NCBI RefSeq assembly: GCF_008807015.1
Contig: NZ_CP031700.1
Coordinates: 1,612,001-1,676,000, forward strand
DNA length: 64,000 nt
DNA from: Neisseria zalophi
Lineage (GTDB): Bacteria > Pseudomonadota > Gammaproteobacteria > Burkholderiales > Neisseriaceae
Direction of reading: 5' to 3'
Shown here: positions 10,284 to 19,903 of the stretch, piece by piece
How positions within the stretch are numbered: position 1 is the first letter of the stretch
Layout: each line of letters opens with the position of its first letter
Translations under genes and position numbers: made by a program
Notes under the pieces: model-generated
Databases searched by the model: none
What the model was told of the DNA's origin: nothing
The model's input: the letters and a program-made list of their open reading frames with translations, nothing else

Positions 10284-11432
10284 ATGACACATGAAATCCT
10301 GATTATCGGCGGCGGATTGGTCGGCGTGGCTGCCGCTGTTGCCCTGAAAAAACAAGGCCGCGATGTGGCTCTGATAGAAATACGCCCGCCACAAACCGAC
10401 CCCGACTTTCTCAATCAAGATTGGGATGCCCGTATTTACGCCATCAGCCCGGCCAACCGCGCCTTATTGCAATCGCTAGACGCATGGCCGTCTGAAAGCC
10501 GCATACAGGGCGTATCGCGTATGGACGTTCGCGGCGACAACGGTGGACAAATTGAATTTAGCGCCGCCGAAACCAATACGCCGTTTCTCACCTATATCGC
10601 CGAAAACCGTTGGCTGCTTGCCGCCTTATGGCAACAAATCCGCGCCCTTGATATCCCCGTGATTCAGGAAGCCGCCGTTGCCCTGCAAACCGATATTCAG
10701 ACGGCCTCCCTAACGCTACAAAACGGCGAAACCCTAAACGCCCGTTTGATTATCGGCGCCGACGGTGCCAACTCTTGGGTACGCAAACAAAGCGGCATTC
10801 AAGTCAACGAAACGCCCTACGGCCAACACGGCGTAGTTGCCAACTTTCATACTGAAAAAGACCACAACGGCACCGCCTTCCAATGGTTTGAAGACGGTGA
10901 AATATTGGCCTGCCTGCCGCTGCCCGATCATAAAATTTCTATGGTTTGGAGCACGTTTACGCCGGAAAAACTCACTTCGTTATCGCCTGAAGCGCTGGCA
11001 GCGGAAGTCACCCGAAAAAGCAAAAACGTATTGGGTAACCTGCAACCGCTATCGCCCGCTTTTGCCTTTAATCTGATTCTGCGCCGCCCCGAATCCACAT
11101 CGGCACAACGCATTATTCTGATGGGGGATGCCGCCCACACGATTCACCCGCTAGCCGGACAGGGTGTCAATCTCGGTTTCGGCGATGTTGCCGCCTTTGC
11201 CGACCTCAGCCGCGATGCCGCCGATATCGGCGCCTACCAATTATTGCGCCAATATACCCTCAGCCGTTTGGCGCCCGTACGCACCATGCAAACCGGTTGC
11301 GACGGTTTATTCCGTTTGTTCAACGAAAAAAAACTGCCTGCGCTACCGCTCATCCGCAATACTGGCCTAAACCTAGTCAATGCTGCGCCGTGGATGAAAA
11401 ACCGCCTCATCCGGCATGCTATGGGGCTTTAA
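10284..11432 (+). CDS. UbiH/UbiF/UbiM-type FAD monooxygenase (ubiquinone biosynthesis)
   Basis: 382 residues from MTHEILIIGGG. It contains the FAD motif IIGGGLVGVAAAVALKKQG (6-24), the GADGANSWVRKQ block and GDAAHTIHPLAGQGVNLGFGD, which together mark the ubiquinone hydroxylase family acting on the aromatic ring. Neisseria is known to use UbiM, a broad-specificity member, so this may be ubiM; choosing between UbiH, UbiF and UbiM needs a tree. A TATAAT (10250-10255) lies 28 bases before the start without a well-spaced -35. A partial DUS-like GGCCGTCTGAAAG lies in the coding region. Confidence 0.88.
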   Translation: MTHEILIIGGGLVGVAAAVALKKQGRDVALIEIRPPQTDPDFLNQDWDARIYAISPANRALLQSLDAWPSESRIQGVSRMDVRGDNGGQIEFSAAETNTPFLTYIAENRWLLAALWQQIRALDIPVIQEAAVALQTDIQTASLTLQNGETLNARLIIGADGANSWVRKQSGIQVNETPYGQHGVVANFHTEKDHNGTAFQWFEDGEILACLPLPDHKISMVWSTFTPEKLTSLSPEALAAEVTRKSKNVLGNLQPLSPAFAFNLILRRPESTSAQRIILMGDAAHTIHPLAGQGVNLGFGDVAAFADLSRDAADIGAYQLLRQYTLSRLAPVRTMQTGCDGLFRLFNEKKLPALPLIRNTGLNLVNAAPWMKNRLIRHAMGL

Positions 11433-11805
11433 GCGGGCTATCCGGCTTTATAAAATTATCTGACAAGATCAAAATCAGACGGCCTGTATTCATCAGGCCG
11501 TCTGAAAAGATAACTATTTATTTTATATACATACTCACAACAGAAGCATATTTAATGCCAATCCCAAACGAATCGGTTGACCGCCCACCTTTTAAAATTC
11601 ATTAGCAAATAATTACAACATTTGAATATCAAATACTTCTTTATTAACAAACCGATTTGCTAGAATGAAAAAATCTTATTTTTCGCTACATTCCTTTAAT
11701 AAGATAAAAATCTACAATCTACAATTTAACATTTGAAATAACACTGAAACCTGATGATTCAATCCGATTGATTATCATCGATTAGGTTTATTTAAGGATA
11801 CTTTG
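11433..11805. other. intergenic region before ohr
   Basis: 373 bases, no gene seen. It holds an inverted DUS pair (11475-11504) and then AT-rich DNA. Just before ohr the sequence GATTGATTATCATCGATT has partial dyad symmetry and could be a regulator site, but I cannot assign it. Confidence 0.5.
11475..11504. terminator. DUS inverted pair (tail-to-tail)
   Basis: TCAGACGGCCTG and CAGGCCGTCTGA separated by 6 bases, 42 bases after the hydroxylase stop. Confidence 0.65.
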
Positions 11806-12219
11806 ATGAAAAAATTATATTCTACAAAAGCAACCGTGGTTGGCGGCCGCGCCGGAACAGCCAAACTAAGCGATAGCGACTTGGTGATTAATATGGCCAT
11901 GCCCGGCTCCGGCAAAGAAGGCAACAACCCCGAACAGCTTTTCGCCATGGGCTACGGCGCATGTTTTGACGGTGCATTAGGCGTAGTCAAACAAATGCAA
12001 AACCTGCAATTTGATTCTACTATTGAAATCGAAGTGGACTTATTGCAAGATGATAATCACGGCTACAATATCGCTGCCAAATTACACGTTATCGCCAGCA
12101 ACACCAGTTTAAGCGCCGAAGAAGTGAAAAAAGCAGTAGATGCCGCACACCAAATCTGCCCTTATTCAAAAGCCACCCGCGGCAATATTGATGTGGAAAT
12201 CTCTTCGGAAGTGAAATAA
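11806..12219 (+). CDS. ohr: Organic hydroperoxide resistance protein (Ohr)
   Basis: 137 residues. The ATG at 11806 (after AAGGATACTTTG) is preferred over the in-frame TTG one codon earlier. Ohr reduces organic hydroperoxides with two cysteines: Cys53 in GYGACFDGAL and Cys118 in QICPYSKATRGN, both present. The C-terminal ICPYS-ATRGN signature separates Ohr from OsmC. Cytosolic homodimer, usually re-reduced by lipoylated proteins. No ohrR-like repressor gene is adjacent. Confidence 0.94.
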   Translation: MKKLYSTKATVVGGRAGTAKLSDSDLVINMAMPGSGKEGNNPEQLFAMGYGACFDGALGVVKQMQNLQFDSTIEIEVDLLQDDNHGYNIAAKLHVIASNTSLSAEEVKKAVDAAHQICPYSKATRGNIDVEISSEVK

Positions 12220-12259
12220 TAAAAGATTGCGACGGTATAAAATACTGTCACAATATACA

Positions 12260-12291
12260 AAAAACCGACATGCTCAAACATGTCGGTTTTT
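12260..12291. terminator. bidirectional intrinsic terminator ohr / ABC-F
   Basis: AAAAACCGACATG and CATGTCGGTTTTT with a 6-base loop: a 13-bp perfect stem with A and T tracts at the two ends, between convergent genes. Confidence 0.9.
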
Positions 12292-12306
12292 AATCGGGAT
12301 GATGCT

Positions 12307-13935
12307 TTACACCAAACCTTTTTTCTCCAAATAGCTTTCATAATCGCCAAGATAATGTTCATAACCGCCATTGCCGTCTAACTCGATAATCTGAGTAGCC
12401 AGAGAGGATACAAATTGGCGGTCGTGCGATACGAAAATCAAAGTGCCTTTGTATTTTTCCAGAGCCATATTCAGTGATTCGATACTTTCCATATCCATAT
12501 GGTTGGTCGGTTCGTCCATCACCAATACATTAGGCTTCAACAAAATCAATTTGCCATAAAGCATACGGCCTTTTTCACCTCCGCTCAGCACCTGAACTTG
12601 TTTCACCACATCATTACTGCCGAACAACAAACGACCGAGCGTGCCGCGGATAGTTTGCTCGTCGTCACCTTCCTGTCCCCATTGGCGCATCCATTCGGTC
12701 AGATTCGCATGAACATCAAAATCGTTTTCATGATCTTGCGGATAATAGCCGACATTGGCTTTTTCCGCCCATTTGATGGTGCCGCTGTCCGGCTCGATAC
12801 CGTCGCTGTATTCCGGATTGAACGCACCTGCCAATAATTTTAATAAAGTGGATTTACCCGCCCCGTTCGGGCCGATAATAGCCAAACGCTCGCCCGCTTC
12901 CAACATAAAATTCATATTTTTGAACAATTGTTTTTCAAAACGCTTGCTCAAGCCTGCTACTTCCACCGCCTGGCGGTGCAGCTTGGCTTTTTCATCGGTT
13001 TCAAAACGGATATAAGGGTTTTGACGGGTAGAAGGTTTCACTTCCACCATTTCCGATTTAATCTTATCGGCTTGTTTCAGACGGCTGGTTGCCTGACGGG
13101 CTTTGGATTTATTGGCCGAGAAGCGGGCGACAAATTCTTGCAGCTCCTGCAATTTCTCTTTGGCTTTGGCATTGTCTTTCAATGCGCGTTCGCGCGATTG
13201 CGCCGAAGCCAGCATATAATCATCGTAGTTGCCGGGATAGATGGTGATGCTGTTGTAATCCACATCGGCCATGTGGGTGCAGACCTCATTTAAAAAGTGG
13301 CGGTCGTGCGAAATAATAATCATGGTCGAATCATATTGGTTCAATACACCTTCCAACCAGCGGATGGTATTGATATCCAAGTTATTGGTCGGTTCGTCAA
13401 GCAACAATACATCGGGTTTGGAAAACAAAGCCTGCGCCAACAATACGCGCAATTTAAAACCGGGCGCCACTTCGCTCATTTGTGCGTTGTGCAACGATTC
13501 GTCAATGCCGACACCGCTCAATAACTCACCGGCACGGGCTTCTGCGGTATAGCCGTCGTATTCGGCAAACTTGGCTTCCAACTCGGCCGCGTGCATATAG
13601 TCATCTTCCGTGGCTTCCAAATTGGCATAGATGGCATCGCGTTCGGTCATGGCCGCCCACATTTCAGTATGCCCCATCATCACCACATCCAACACGCGCA
13701 TATCTTCATAGGCAAACTGGTCTTGGCGCAATTTACCGAGGCGGACACCGTTTTCAATCGCCACTTCGCCGCTGGTCGGCTCTAAATCGCCGCCCAAAAT
13801 TTTCATAAATGTAGACTTGCCCGAACCATTGGCACCAATCAGGCCGTAGCGGTTACCTTCGCCGAATTTGACAGATACATTTTCAAACAGCGGCTTGGCG
13901 CCGAACTGCATGGTAATGCCGTTGGTAGAAATCAT
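12307..13935 (-). CDS. ybiT: ABC-F family ATPase, YbiT-like
   Basis: 542 residues from [12 protein letters not shown]; a longer frame to 14010 has no support. Two ATP-binding cassettes and no membrane segments: Walker A GANGSGKS (~34-41) and GPNGAGKS in the second half, signature LSGGEKGRM, and the two D-loops DEPTNNLD and DEPTNHMD. The linker ([20 protein letters not shown]) is the ABC-F P-site motif region. ABC-F proteins act on the ribosome; YbiT is the closest recognisable subgroup, its role being only partly known. Confidence 0.9.
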   Translation of the reverse strand: MISTNGITMQFGAKPLFENVSVKFGEGNRYGLIGANGSGKSTFMKILGGDLEPTSGEVAIENGVRLGKLRQDQFAYEDMRVLDVVMMGHTEMWAAMTERDAIYANLEATEDDYMHAAELEAKFAEYDGYTAEARAGELLSGVGIDESLHNAQMSEVAPGFKLRVLLAQALFSKPDVLLLDEPTNNLDINTIRWLEGVLNQYDSTMIIISHDRHFLNEVCTHMADVDYNSITIYPGNYDDYMLASAQSRERALKDNAKAKEKLQELQEFVARFSANKSKARQATSRLKQADKIKSEMVEVKPSTRQNPYIRFETDEKAKLHRQAVEVAGLSKRFEKQLFKNMNFMLEAGERLAIIGPNGAGKSTLLKLLAGAFNPEYSDGIEPDSGTIKWAEKANVGYYPQDHENDFDVHANLTEWMRQWGQEGDDEQTIRGTLGRLLFGSNDVVKQVQVLSGGEKGRMLYGKLILLKPNVLVMDEPTNHMDMESIESLNMALEKYKGTLIFVSHDRQFVSSLATQIIELDGNGGYEHYLGDYESYLEKKGLV

Positions 13936-14012
13936 TTCAATAAACCCTTTACGGAATAAATATTTAAAGCGCAAAATTATACCATATTTTCCGCTAATCA
14001 ACGAAAACATAG

Positions 14013-14064
14013 AGGCCGTCTGAAAATAGGTTTGCCTATCACAAAACCATTTTCAGACGGCCTT
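14013..14064. terminator. DUS inverted pair with nested palindrome
   Basis: AGGCCGTCTGAAAAT and its inverted copy are 21 bases apart; the intervening sequence contains a second dyad, ATAGG-TTTG-CCTAT, so alternative hairpins are possible. It lies between the minus-strand apt and ybiT genes. Confidence 0.65.
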
Positions 14065-14088
14065 AAAAGCTTATATAAAAACAATAAA

Positions 14089-14664
14089 CTATTTATCGGT
14101 TTCAGGCATAGAGCCATCATTTTGATACAGCGTAAACAATGGCACACCCTGCGCGCGGATACTTTCCCCGCCGGATAAATCGGTAAATTCCAAAATGGCA
14201 GCCGCTTCGATAATTTCACCGCCCAATTTTCGCACCAATTCGATACCGGCTTTCATCGTACCGCCCGTCGCCACCAAGTCGTCAACCAGTAAAACGCGCG
14301 CACCTTTTGTAATCGCATCGGTATGGATTTCTACCGTCGCCTCGCCATATTCCAATTCATAGCTTTGCGATAAGGTATTAAAAGGCAGTTTGCCTTTTTT
14401 GCGGATGGGCACAAACCCGACATTCAGCTGGTAAGCCAAAGCAGCTCCGATAATAAAACCGCGTGCGTCCAAACCCGCCACTACATCGATTTTCTGCCCC
14501 ATATAGCGGTAAACCAGCAAATCGACTAATAATCTGAAATATTCGGGGCTTTGTAAAACAGGGGTAATATCATGAAACAAAATACCTTTTTTAGGCCAAT
14601 CCGGTATTTTACGGATTTTTTCAGCCAGCGCGGCCACACCCATAACATCAGGATGGATAAACAT
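14089..14664 (-). CDS. apt: Adenine phosphoribosyltransferase
   Basis: 191 residues. It salvages adenine to AMP using PRPP. The PRPP-binding motif [13 protein letters not shown] is near residues 125-137, and the loop [15 protein letters not shown] and the flexible hood region are as in Apt. The N-terminal ten residues ([10 protein letters not shown]) exceed the common bacterial start, and Met8 is a possible alternative start, but the frame is open from the listed ATG. Confidence 0.94.
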   Translation of the reverse strand: MFIHPDVMGVAALAEKIRKIPDWPKKGILFHDITPVLQSPEYFRLLVDLLVYRYMGQKIDVVAGLDARGFIIGAALAYQLNVGFVPIRKKGKLPFNTLSQSYELEYGEATVEIHTDAITKGARVLLVDDLVATGGTMKAGIELVRKLGGEIIEAAAILEFTDLSGGESIRAQGVPLFTLYQNDGSMPETDK

Positions 14665-14728
14665 AAGCGATACCTTGGAATTATTTTTTCAAATACAAAT
14701 ATTAAATTGTAGCAAAAGTTGGCGCACG

Positions 14729-14758
14729 TTGTCGCCCCATCAGGCTATATGGCATAAT
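14729..14758 (+). promoter_or_regulatory. probable promoter of gmk
   Basis: TTGTCG, an 18-base spacer and CATAAT, 35 bases before the gmk start. Confidence 0.45.
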
Positions 14759-14793
14759 AAACCATAAAATTTCTTTTATTTGGAATCATTTTT

Positions 14794-15411
14794 ATGTCGT
14801 CCCCTACCAAAGGTAATATTTTTATTATTTCAGCCGCATCGGGTACGGGCAAAACCACTTTGGTTTCGCGCTTACTCCAATCCCGCAGCGACATACGCGT
14901 TTCCGTATCCCATACCACCCGCGCACCGCGCACCGGTGAAGAACACGGCCGTCATTACTATTTTGTCGATGCCGCCAGATTCGAAGCGCTTATCCGAGAA
15001 CAGGCCTTTCTCGAACATGCCAAAGTTTTCGACAACTATTACGGCACCAGTTTCGAAAGTATCAACAGCCTCCGCGATCAAGGTTATGATGTGATTCTCG
15101 AAATCGACATACAGGGTGCAGAACAAGTACGCCGCGTATTGCCCGACGCATGCAGTATTTTTATACTGCCCCCCTCTTTCCAAGTGCTGGCCGACAGGCT
15201 GACCGGACGCGGTACCGATAGCCCGGAAGTGATTAATAAGCGCCTGAGCAAAGCGCGTAGCGAAATCGAACAGGCTTTTTCATTTGACTATATTGTTGTC
15301 AACAATGATTTACTTGAAGCCGAAGCCGATTTATTGGCGATTATTAAAGCCCAACGCCTGAAACAATCGGCACAACATGCCTTTATTGAAAATCTATTGG
15401 CACAACCTTAG
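14794..15411 (+). CDS. gmk: Guanylate kinase
   Basis: 205 residues. It phosphorylates GMP to GDP. P-loop AASGTGKT (14-21), the GMP-binding SHTTRAPRTGEEHGRHYYF block and the EIDIQGAEQVR block are present. It is followed by rpoZ and spoT in the common gmk-rpoZ-spoT order, linking GTP supply, RNA polymerase assembly and (p)ppGpp metabolism. Confidence 0.97.
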   Translation: MSSPTKGNIFIISAASGTGKTTLVSRLLQSRSDIRVSVSHTTRAPRTGEEHGRHYYFVDAARFEALIREQAFLEHAKVFDNYYGTSFESINSLRDQGYDVILEIDIQGAEQVRRVLPDACSIFILPPSFQVLADRLTGRGTDSPEVINKRLSKARSEIEQAFSFDYIVVNNDLLEAEADLLAIIKAQRLKQSAQHAFIENLLAQP

Positions 15412-15460
15412 AAAACTATTGGAAAATTCTTGTAAAAACAGCGACAATATAGCCTGACTT

Positions 15461-15466
15461 TATAAT
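15461..15466 (+). promoter_or_regulatory. -10 box before rpoZ
   Basis: TATAAT 44 bases before the rpoZ start, in the 98-base gap after gmk. No well-spaced -35 is visible. Confidence 0.35.
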
Positions 15467-15509
15467 TCATCAAAATACTGATTATTTTTTTATTTAAGGA
15501 ACCATCAAC

Positions 15510-15716
15510 ATGGCACGAATTACCGTTGAAGATTGTGTAAGCAAAATCCCGAACCACTTCGATTTAACTCTGACCGCCGCCCGCCGCGCACGCCAACTTG
15601 AAAACGGCACTACACCGCTGGTTGACGATATCCGCAACAACAAACCTACCGTTACCGCCCTTCGTGAAATCGCCGCCGGTGAAATCGGTGCCGAATTCCT
15701 CAAACGCGGCAAATAA
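15510..15716 (+). CDS. rpoZ: RNA polymerase omega subunit
   Basis: 68 residues starting [19 protein letters not shown], the conserved omega N-terminus. It assists beta-prime folding and forms part of the (p)ppGpp site 1 in proteobacteria. The start follows AAGGA. It is co-oriented with gmk upstream and spoT 17 bases downstream. Confidence 0.96.
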   Translation: MARITVEDCVSKIPNHFDLTLTAARRARQLENGTTPLVDDIRNNKPTVTALREIAAGEIGAEFLKRGK

Positions 15717-15733
15717 TTTTTAAGGCCGTCTGA

Positions 15734-17887
15734 ATGCATACGCCAGCCCCCACCGCGCCGTATGACCCTCTTACGGCGCAAGCCCGCGATTTACTGTTCC
15801 GTACTGCTTCTTACCTTACCCCGCAGGATCAGGAGCTGCTCGAAAAGGCCTGTGCCTATGCTTTTCATGCGCACGACGGACAAACACGCAAAAGCGGCGA
15901 ACCTTATATCACCCATCCTTTAGCCGTTGCCGCCCAACTGGCCATCTGGCATATGGATATACAAGGCTTGTGCGCAGGCATTATGCACGATGTACTGGAA
16001 GATACGGGTGTGACCAAAGCCGAAATGGCCGAAGAATTCGGAGAAACCATTGCCGAAATGGTAGACGGCCTTTCCAAATTGGAAAAACTCGAATACAACA
16101 ATCAAGCCGAACATCAGGCCGAGAGCTTTCGCAAACTGATTTTGGCGATGACCAAAGACGTGCGTGTTATTGTCGTCAAGCTGGCCGACCGCCTACACAA
16201 TATGCGTACATTGGGTGCCATGCGCCCGGACAAACGCCGCCGAATTGCACAAGAAACACTGGAAATCTACGCCCAAATTGCCAACCGTATCGGTCTGAAC
16301 AACGCCTATCAGGAATTACAAGACTTATCATTCAAAAATCTTCACCCACGCCGCTACGAAACCCTGCAAAAAGCCATGAAAGCCAGCCGCCGCAATCGTC
16401 GTGATGTGGTGGGGAAAGTATTGCGGGCATTTGGTCTACGTTTGGTCGAAGCCAATATAGAGGCTAAAATCAAAGGCCGTGAGAAAAACCTATACAGCAT
16501 TCATCAAAAAATGCACACCAAAAACCTGCGTTTTGCCGATGTGATGGATATTTACGGTTTTCGCGTGATTGTGAACAGTATTCCTGCCTGTTATGCAGCA
16601 CTTGGCGCACTTCACGGCTTATACCAACCCAAGCCGGGCCGCTTTAAAGACTATATCGCCATTCCTAAAAGCAATGGCTATCAAAGCCTGCACACCACCT
16701 TGGTAGGCCCCTACGGACTGCCGATTGAAGTTCAAATACGCACTCACGAAATGGATGCCGTTGCCGAGGGTGGCGTTGCCGGGCATTGGATTTACAAATC
16801 CGGCGAAAGCACAGTGGATCAGGCAACACTGCACACCAACCGCTGGTTGAAAAATATCCTTGATCTACAAGCCGGCAGTGCCAATGCCATGGAGTTTTTC
16901 GAAGCTGTTAAAGTTGATTTATTCCCCAATGAAGTCTATATCCTAACGCCAAAAGGCAAAATTTTAACATTGCCCAAAGGCTCTACCCCGATTGACTTCG
17001 CTTACGCCATCCATACCGATATCGGCCACCATACTATTTCCGCACGCATCAACAATACTATGATGCCGCTGAGGACTAAATTAAAAACAGGCGATACTGT
17101 TGAAGTAATTACTTCCGAACACGCCAAGCCAAACCCGGCATGGTTGGATTTTGTCGTATCCAGTCGAGCCAGAAGCGCCATCCGAAACTATATTAAAAAT
17201 ATGAACCGCAAAGATGCGGTTACATTGGGTGAAAATCTACTGCAAAAAGCCCTCTCCAGCTTATTGCCGAAAAATATTTTGCTGTCTGAAACATTGAAAG
17301 AGAAATACCTCAATGATTTGAACAATCAGCAAAAAACATTTGAAGATGTGCTATACAGCGTCGGCATGGGGCACACCCTGCCGATTACCGTTGCCATGCA
17401 CATTGCCGAGTTAGCCGGTGAACACTTCGGTGATGAAGTCCGCCTGAGCCCGATTAAAATTAACGGCCAAACGATGGGACGAGTACATCTTGCCCCATGC
17501 TGCCAACCTTTACCGGGAGATGCAGTACGCGCGGTGCTGATTAAAGATCAGGGATTGGTTATCCACCGTGATAACTGCCCGAACCTGTTGAAAGCTGATC
17601 CTGAACAACAACTGGATGCCGATTGGGAAAGCATCCCCGATCAAACATTCAGAAGCACTTTAATTGTCAGCTCACTTGATGCGCATGGTTTATTGGCGCT
17701 AATGGCACAGGCGATTTCTTCGGCAGGTGCCGATATCGAATCGGTGGAAACACCTCAGAAAAAATCGGGTACGGAAGGATTTATTCAATTTAAGTTCTTC
17801 ATTACAGTTAAGAATACCGACCAACTCAATAATATTATCAAAGCCCTAAATGCAATTACAAATGTTCAAAGCGTGATTAGGGTATAA
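15734..17887 (+). CDS. spoT: Bifunctional (p)ppGpp synthetase/hydrolase SpoT
   Basis: 717 residues. HD hydrolase domain (about 40-150, with HDGQTRKSGEPYITHP and HDVLEDTGVT), synthetase domain (about 240-360; the RFKDYIAIPKSNGYQSLHT block carries the RFKD motif of bifunctional enzymes rather than the EDD of RelA), TGS domain (~395-455), zinc-finger-like CCQPLPGD and HRDNC elements, and a C-terminal ACT domain. The chosen ATG overlaps the last base of a complete DUS (15723-15734) and has no clear ribosome site, so translation may be coupled to rpoZ or start elsewhere. Confidence 0.94.
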   Translation: MHTPAPTAPYDPLTAQARDLLFRTASYLTPQDQELLEKACAYAFHAHDGQTRKSGEPYITHPLAVAAQLAIWHMDIQGLCAGIMHDVLEDTGVTKAEMAEEFGETIAEMVDGLSKLEKLEYNNQAEHQAESFRKLILAMTKDVRVIVVKLADRLHNMRTLGAMRPDKRRRIAQETLEIYAQIANRIGLNNAYQELQDLSFKNLHPRRYETLQKAMKASRRNRRDVVGKVLRAFGLRLVEANIEAKIKGREKNLYSIHQKMHTKNLRFADVMDIYGFRVIVNSIPACYAALGALHGLYQPKPGRFKDYIAIPKSNGYQSLHTTLVGPYGLPIEVQIRTHEMDAVAEGGVAGHWIYKSGESTVDQATLHTNRWLKNILDLQAGSANAMEFFEAVKVDLFPNEVYILTPKGKILTLPKGSTPIDFAYAIHTDIGHHTISARINNTMMPLRTKLKTGDTVEVITSEHAKPNPAWLDFVVSSRARSAIRNYIKNMNRKDAVTLGENLLQKALSSLLPKNILLSETLKEKYLNDLNNQQKTFEDVLYSVGMGHTLPITVAMHIAELAGEHFGDEVRLSPIKINGQTMGRVHLAPCCQPLPGDAVRAVLIKDQGLVIHRDNCPNLLKADPEQQLDADWESIPDQTFRSTLIVSSLDAHGLLALMAQAISSAGADIESVETPQKKSGTEGFIQFKFFITVKNTDQLNNIIKALNAITNVQSVIRV

Positions 17888-17906
17888 CCATTGCAATATT
17901 GAAATC

Positions 17907-17937
17907 AAGCCGTCTGAAAAAAGTTTTCAGACGGCTT
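17907..17937. terminator. inverted DUS-core pair after spoT
   Basis: AAGCCGTCTGAAAA and its inverted copy, 3 bases apart, 20 bases after the spoT stop. Confidence 0.75.
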
Positions 17938-18021
17938 CACTATTTTATTATTTTATTTTCATTCAATTCTATTAATAAATTTAGAATAAATTAAATGTTC
18001 TCTCTATAAGCCAATCTCAAA

Positions 18022-18050
18022 ATAAAGGCGGATATTCTATCCGCCTTTAT
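18022..18050. terminator. terminator between spoT and yicC
   Basis: Perfect 13-bp stem ATAAAGGCGGATA / TATCCGCCTTTAT with a 3-base loop, between convergent genes. Confidence 0.7.
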
Positions 18051-18075
18051 ACCTTAATTAAGCCGTCTGAAAACA

Positions 18076-18951
18076 TTATTCGATATTCTGCACCTGTTCA
18101 CGCATTTGCTCGATTAATACTTTCAAATCCACCGAAGCCTGAGTACATTCCGCCGCAATCGCCTTGCTGCCTAATGTGTTAGCCTCACGATTCAGCTCCT
18201 GCATCAAAAAATCCAAACGCTTGCCGACACTACGGCCTTTTGATGTCATGATTGTGCGGCGCACTTCTTCAATATGAGTACGCAAACGGCTGAACTCTTC
18301 ATCCACATCCGATTTTTGGATAAATAAAGCGAACTCCTGCTGCAAACGGTCATTATCAATATTGGATACCGCTTCTTTTAAACGGGTACGGACTTTTTCC
18401 ATATGTGCTTCCAATAAGCTTGGAAAAATGCCACTTAAATTATTGATAATTCTTTCCATTTCCTGCAAACGCCAAAATAAATGCTGCGAAAGCTTTTCCC
18501 CTTCGCGGGCACGTGCGGCGGTAAAGTCAACTAAAGCCTGTTCCAATAATTTTTTCACCGCTTCGGCAAATACTTCCGCATCTTCATTCTGGCTGACTAA
18601 TACACCGGGGAATTTCAAAATATCGGCCACAGTTAACTTGCCTAATTCTTTGTATTCCTTACGCCATTGCCCATTAAGTGCAGCTAATTGCGATACCAAA
18701 TCCTGATTGACATCCAAACCTTGTGCGCTGCCGGCAATATCCTGAATTTGGATACGGCATTCGAGTTTACCGCGTGTGGCATGCATGGCAATATTTTCCC
18801 GCAATACGCTTTCAAGATGGCGCAAGTCATCAGGCATACGGAACTGTACATCAAGATAACGGTGGTTTACAGCGCGAATTTCCAAATTAATACGCTTGCC
18901 GCCGCATTCTCCGGCAGCATTGGCGAAGCCTGTCATGCTTCGAATAGTCAT
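18076..18951 (-). CDS. yicC: YicC/YloC-family endoribonuclease
   Basis: 291 residues starting MTIRSMTGFANA, the family signature. An N-terminal YicC domain (RINLEIRAVNHRYLDVQFRMP) is followed by a C-terminal DUF1732 domain (RLDFLMQELNREANTLGSKA). E. coli YicC is an RNase implicated in sRNA turnover. It is divergent from rph with 100 bases between the starts, a neighbourhood that fits an RNA-processing role. Confidence 0.92.
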   Translation of the reverse strand: MTIRSMTGFANAAGECGGKRINLEIRAVNHRYLDVQFRMPDDLRHLESVLRENIAMHATRGKLECRIQIQDIAGSAQGLDVNQDLVSQLAALNGQWRKEYKELGKLTVADILKFPGVLVSQNEDAEVFAEAVKKLLEQALVDFTAARAREGEKLSQHLFWRLQEMERIINNLSGIFPSLLEAHMEKVRTRLKEAVSNIDNDRLQQEFALFIQKSDVDEEFSRLRTHIEEVRRTIMTSKGRSVGKRLDFLMQELNREANTLGSKAIAAECTQASVDLKVLIEQMREQVQNIE

Positions 18952-19014
18952 GGGGTTTTACTCCGTTTTAAAATTTATCGAGTGAAAGCTCGGAAAATAT
19001 ACCACAATTTTGCG

Positions 19015-19023
19015 TGTTATAAT
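19015..19023 (+). promoter_or_regulatory. extended -10 promoter of rph
   Basis: TGTTATAAT, 28 bases before the rph start. The TGn extension could compensate for the weak -35. Confidence 0.5.
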
Positions 19024-19051
19024 CCGCCGCATCAGAGATTAAGGAATCATT

Positions 19052-19795
19052 ATGACCGTTTATACCCGTACCTCACGCCCTGCCGATGCACTGCGCGAAA
19101 TTAAAATCACCCCCAACTTCCTGCCTCATACCGACGGCTCCTGCCTGATTGAAGCGGGCAATACCAAGGTTATCTGCACGGCCTCCATCGACGAAAGCCT
19201 GCCGCCGTTTTTGCGCGGCAAAGATCAGGGTTGGGTCACAGCGGAATACGGCATGTTGCCGGCTTCCACTGCTTCGCGTATGCGGCGGGAAGCATCGGCA
19301 GGCAAACAAAGCGGCCGCACGCAGGAAATCCAACGTTTAATCGGCCGCTCGTTACGCGCAGTGGTTGAGCTTGATAAATTGGGCGAACGTCAGATTCTGA
19401 TAGATTGCGATGTGATTCAGGCCGACGGCGGTACCCGTACCGCATCGATTACCGGTGCTTTTGTGGCCTTGCAAATGGCGATTAACAAACTGGTTGAGGC
19501 CGGTATGTTGGTGCACAACCCTATTCGCGAAGCCGTTGCCGCCGTATCCGTGGGTGTTGTCGGCGGTGTGCCGTTATTGGATTTGGATTATCCCGAAGAT
19601 TCCGGCTGCGACAGTGATATTAATATTGTGATGACGGCTTCCGGTAAAATCATTGAAATTCAAGGCACGGCCGAAGGTGCGCCTTTCAGCATTGAAGAAC
19701 TTAACAAGCTGATTGAGTTGGGCAGCAAAGGGATAAGCGAATTGATGGAACATCAACAAAAAGCACTGGCGCAAACTACCGTTCAGACGGCCTGA
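19052..19795 (+). CDS. rph: RNase PH
   Basis: 247 residues. A phosphorolytic 3' exonuclease that trims tRNA 3' ends. Conserved TEYGMLP-like [33 protein letters not shown] and DLDYPEDS blocks are present. The last codons (TVQTA) are encoded by an inverted DUS core (TTCAGACGGCCTGA), so the uptake sequence supplies the C-terminus. The start follows TAAGGAATCATT. Confidence 0.96.
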   Translation: MTVYTRTSRPADALREIKITPNFLPHTDGSCLIEAGNTKVICTASIDESLPPFLRGKDQGWVTAEYGMLPASTASRMRREASAGKQSGRTQEIQRLIGRSLRAVVELDKLGERQILIDCDVIQADGGTRTASITGAFVALQMAINKLVEAGMLVHNPIREAVAAVSVGVVGGVPLLDLDYPEDSGCDSDINIVMTASGKIIEIQGTAEGAPFSIEELNKLIELGSKGISELMEHQQKALAQTTVQTA

Positions 19796-19844
19796 TCATA
19801 TCCCTGCTATATAAACCAATCGTTCTATATTGATTAGATACTGA

Positions 19845-19874
19845 CAGGCCGTCTGAAAATTTTCAGACGGCCTG
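19845..19874. terminator. DUS inverted pair rph/coaBC
   Basis: CAGGCCGTCTGAAA and its inverted copy, 2 bases apart: a long hairpin between the two plus-strand genes. Confidence 0.7.
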
Positions 19875-19903
19875 TATATAAAACATTTCGAATATTACAC
19901 ACC

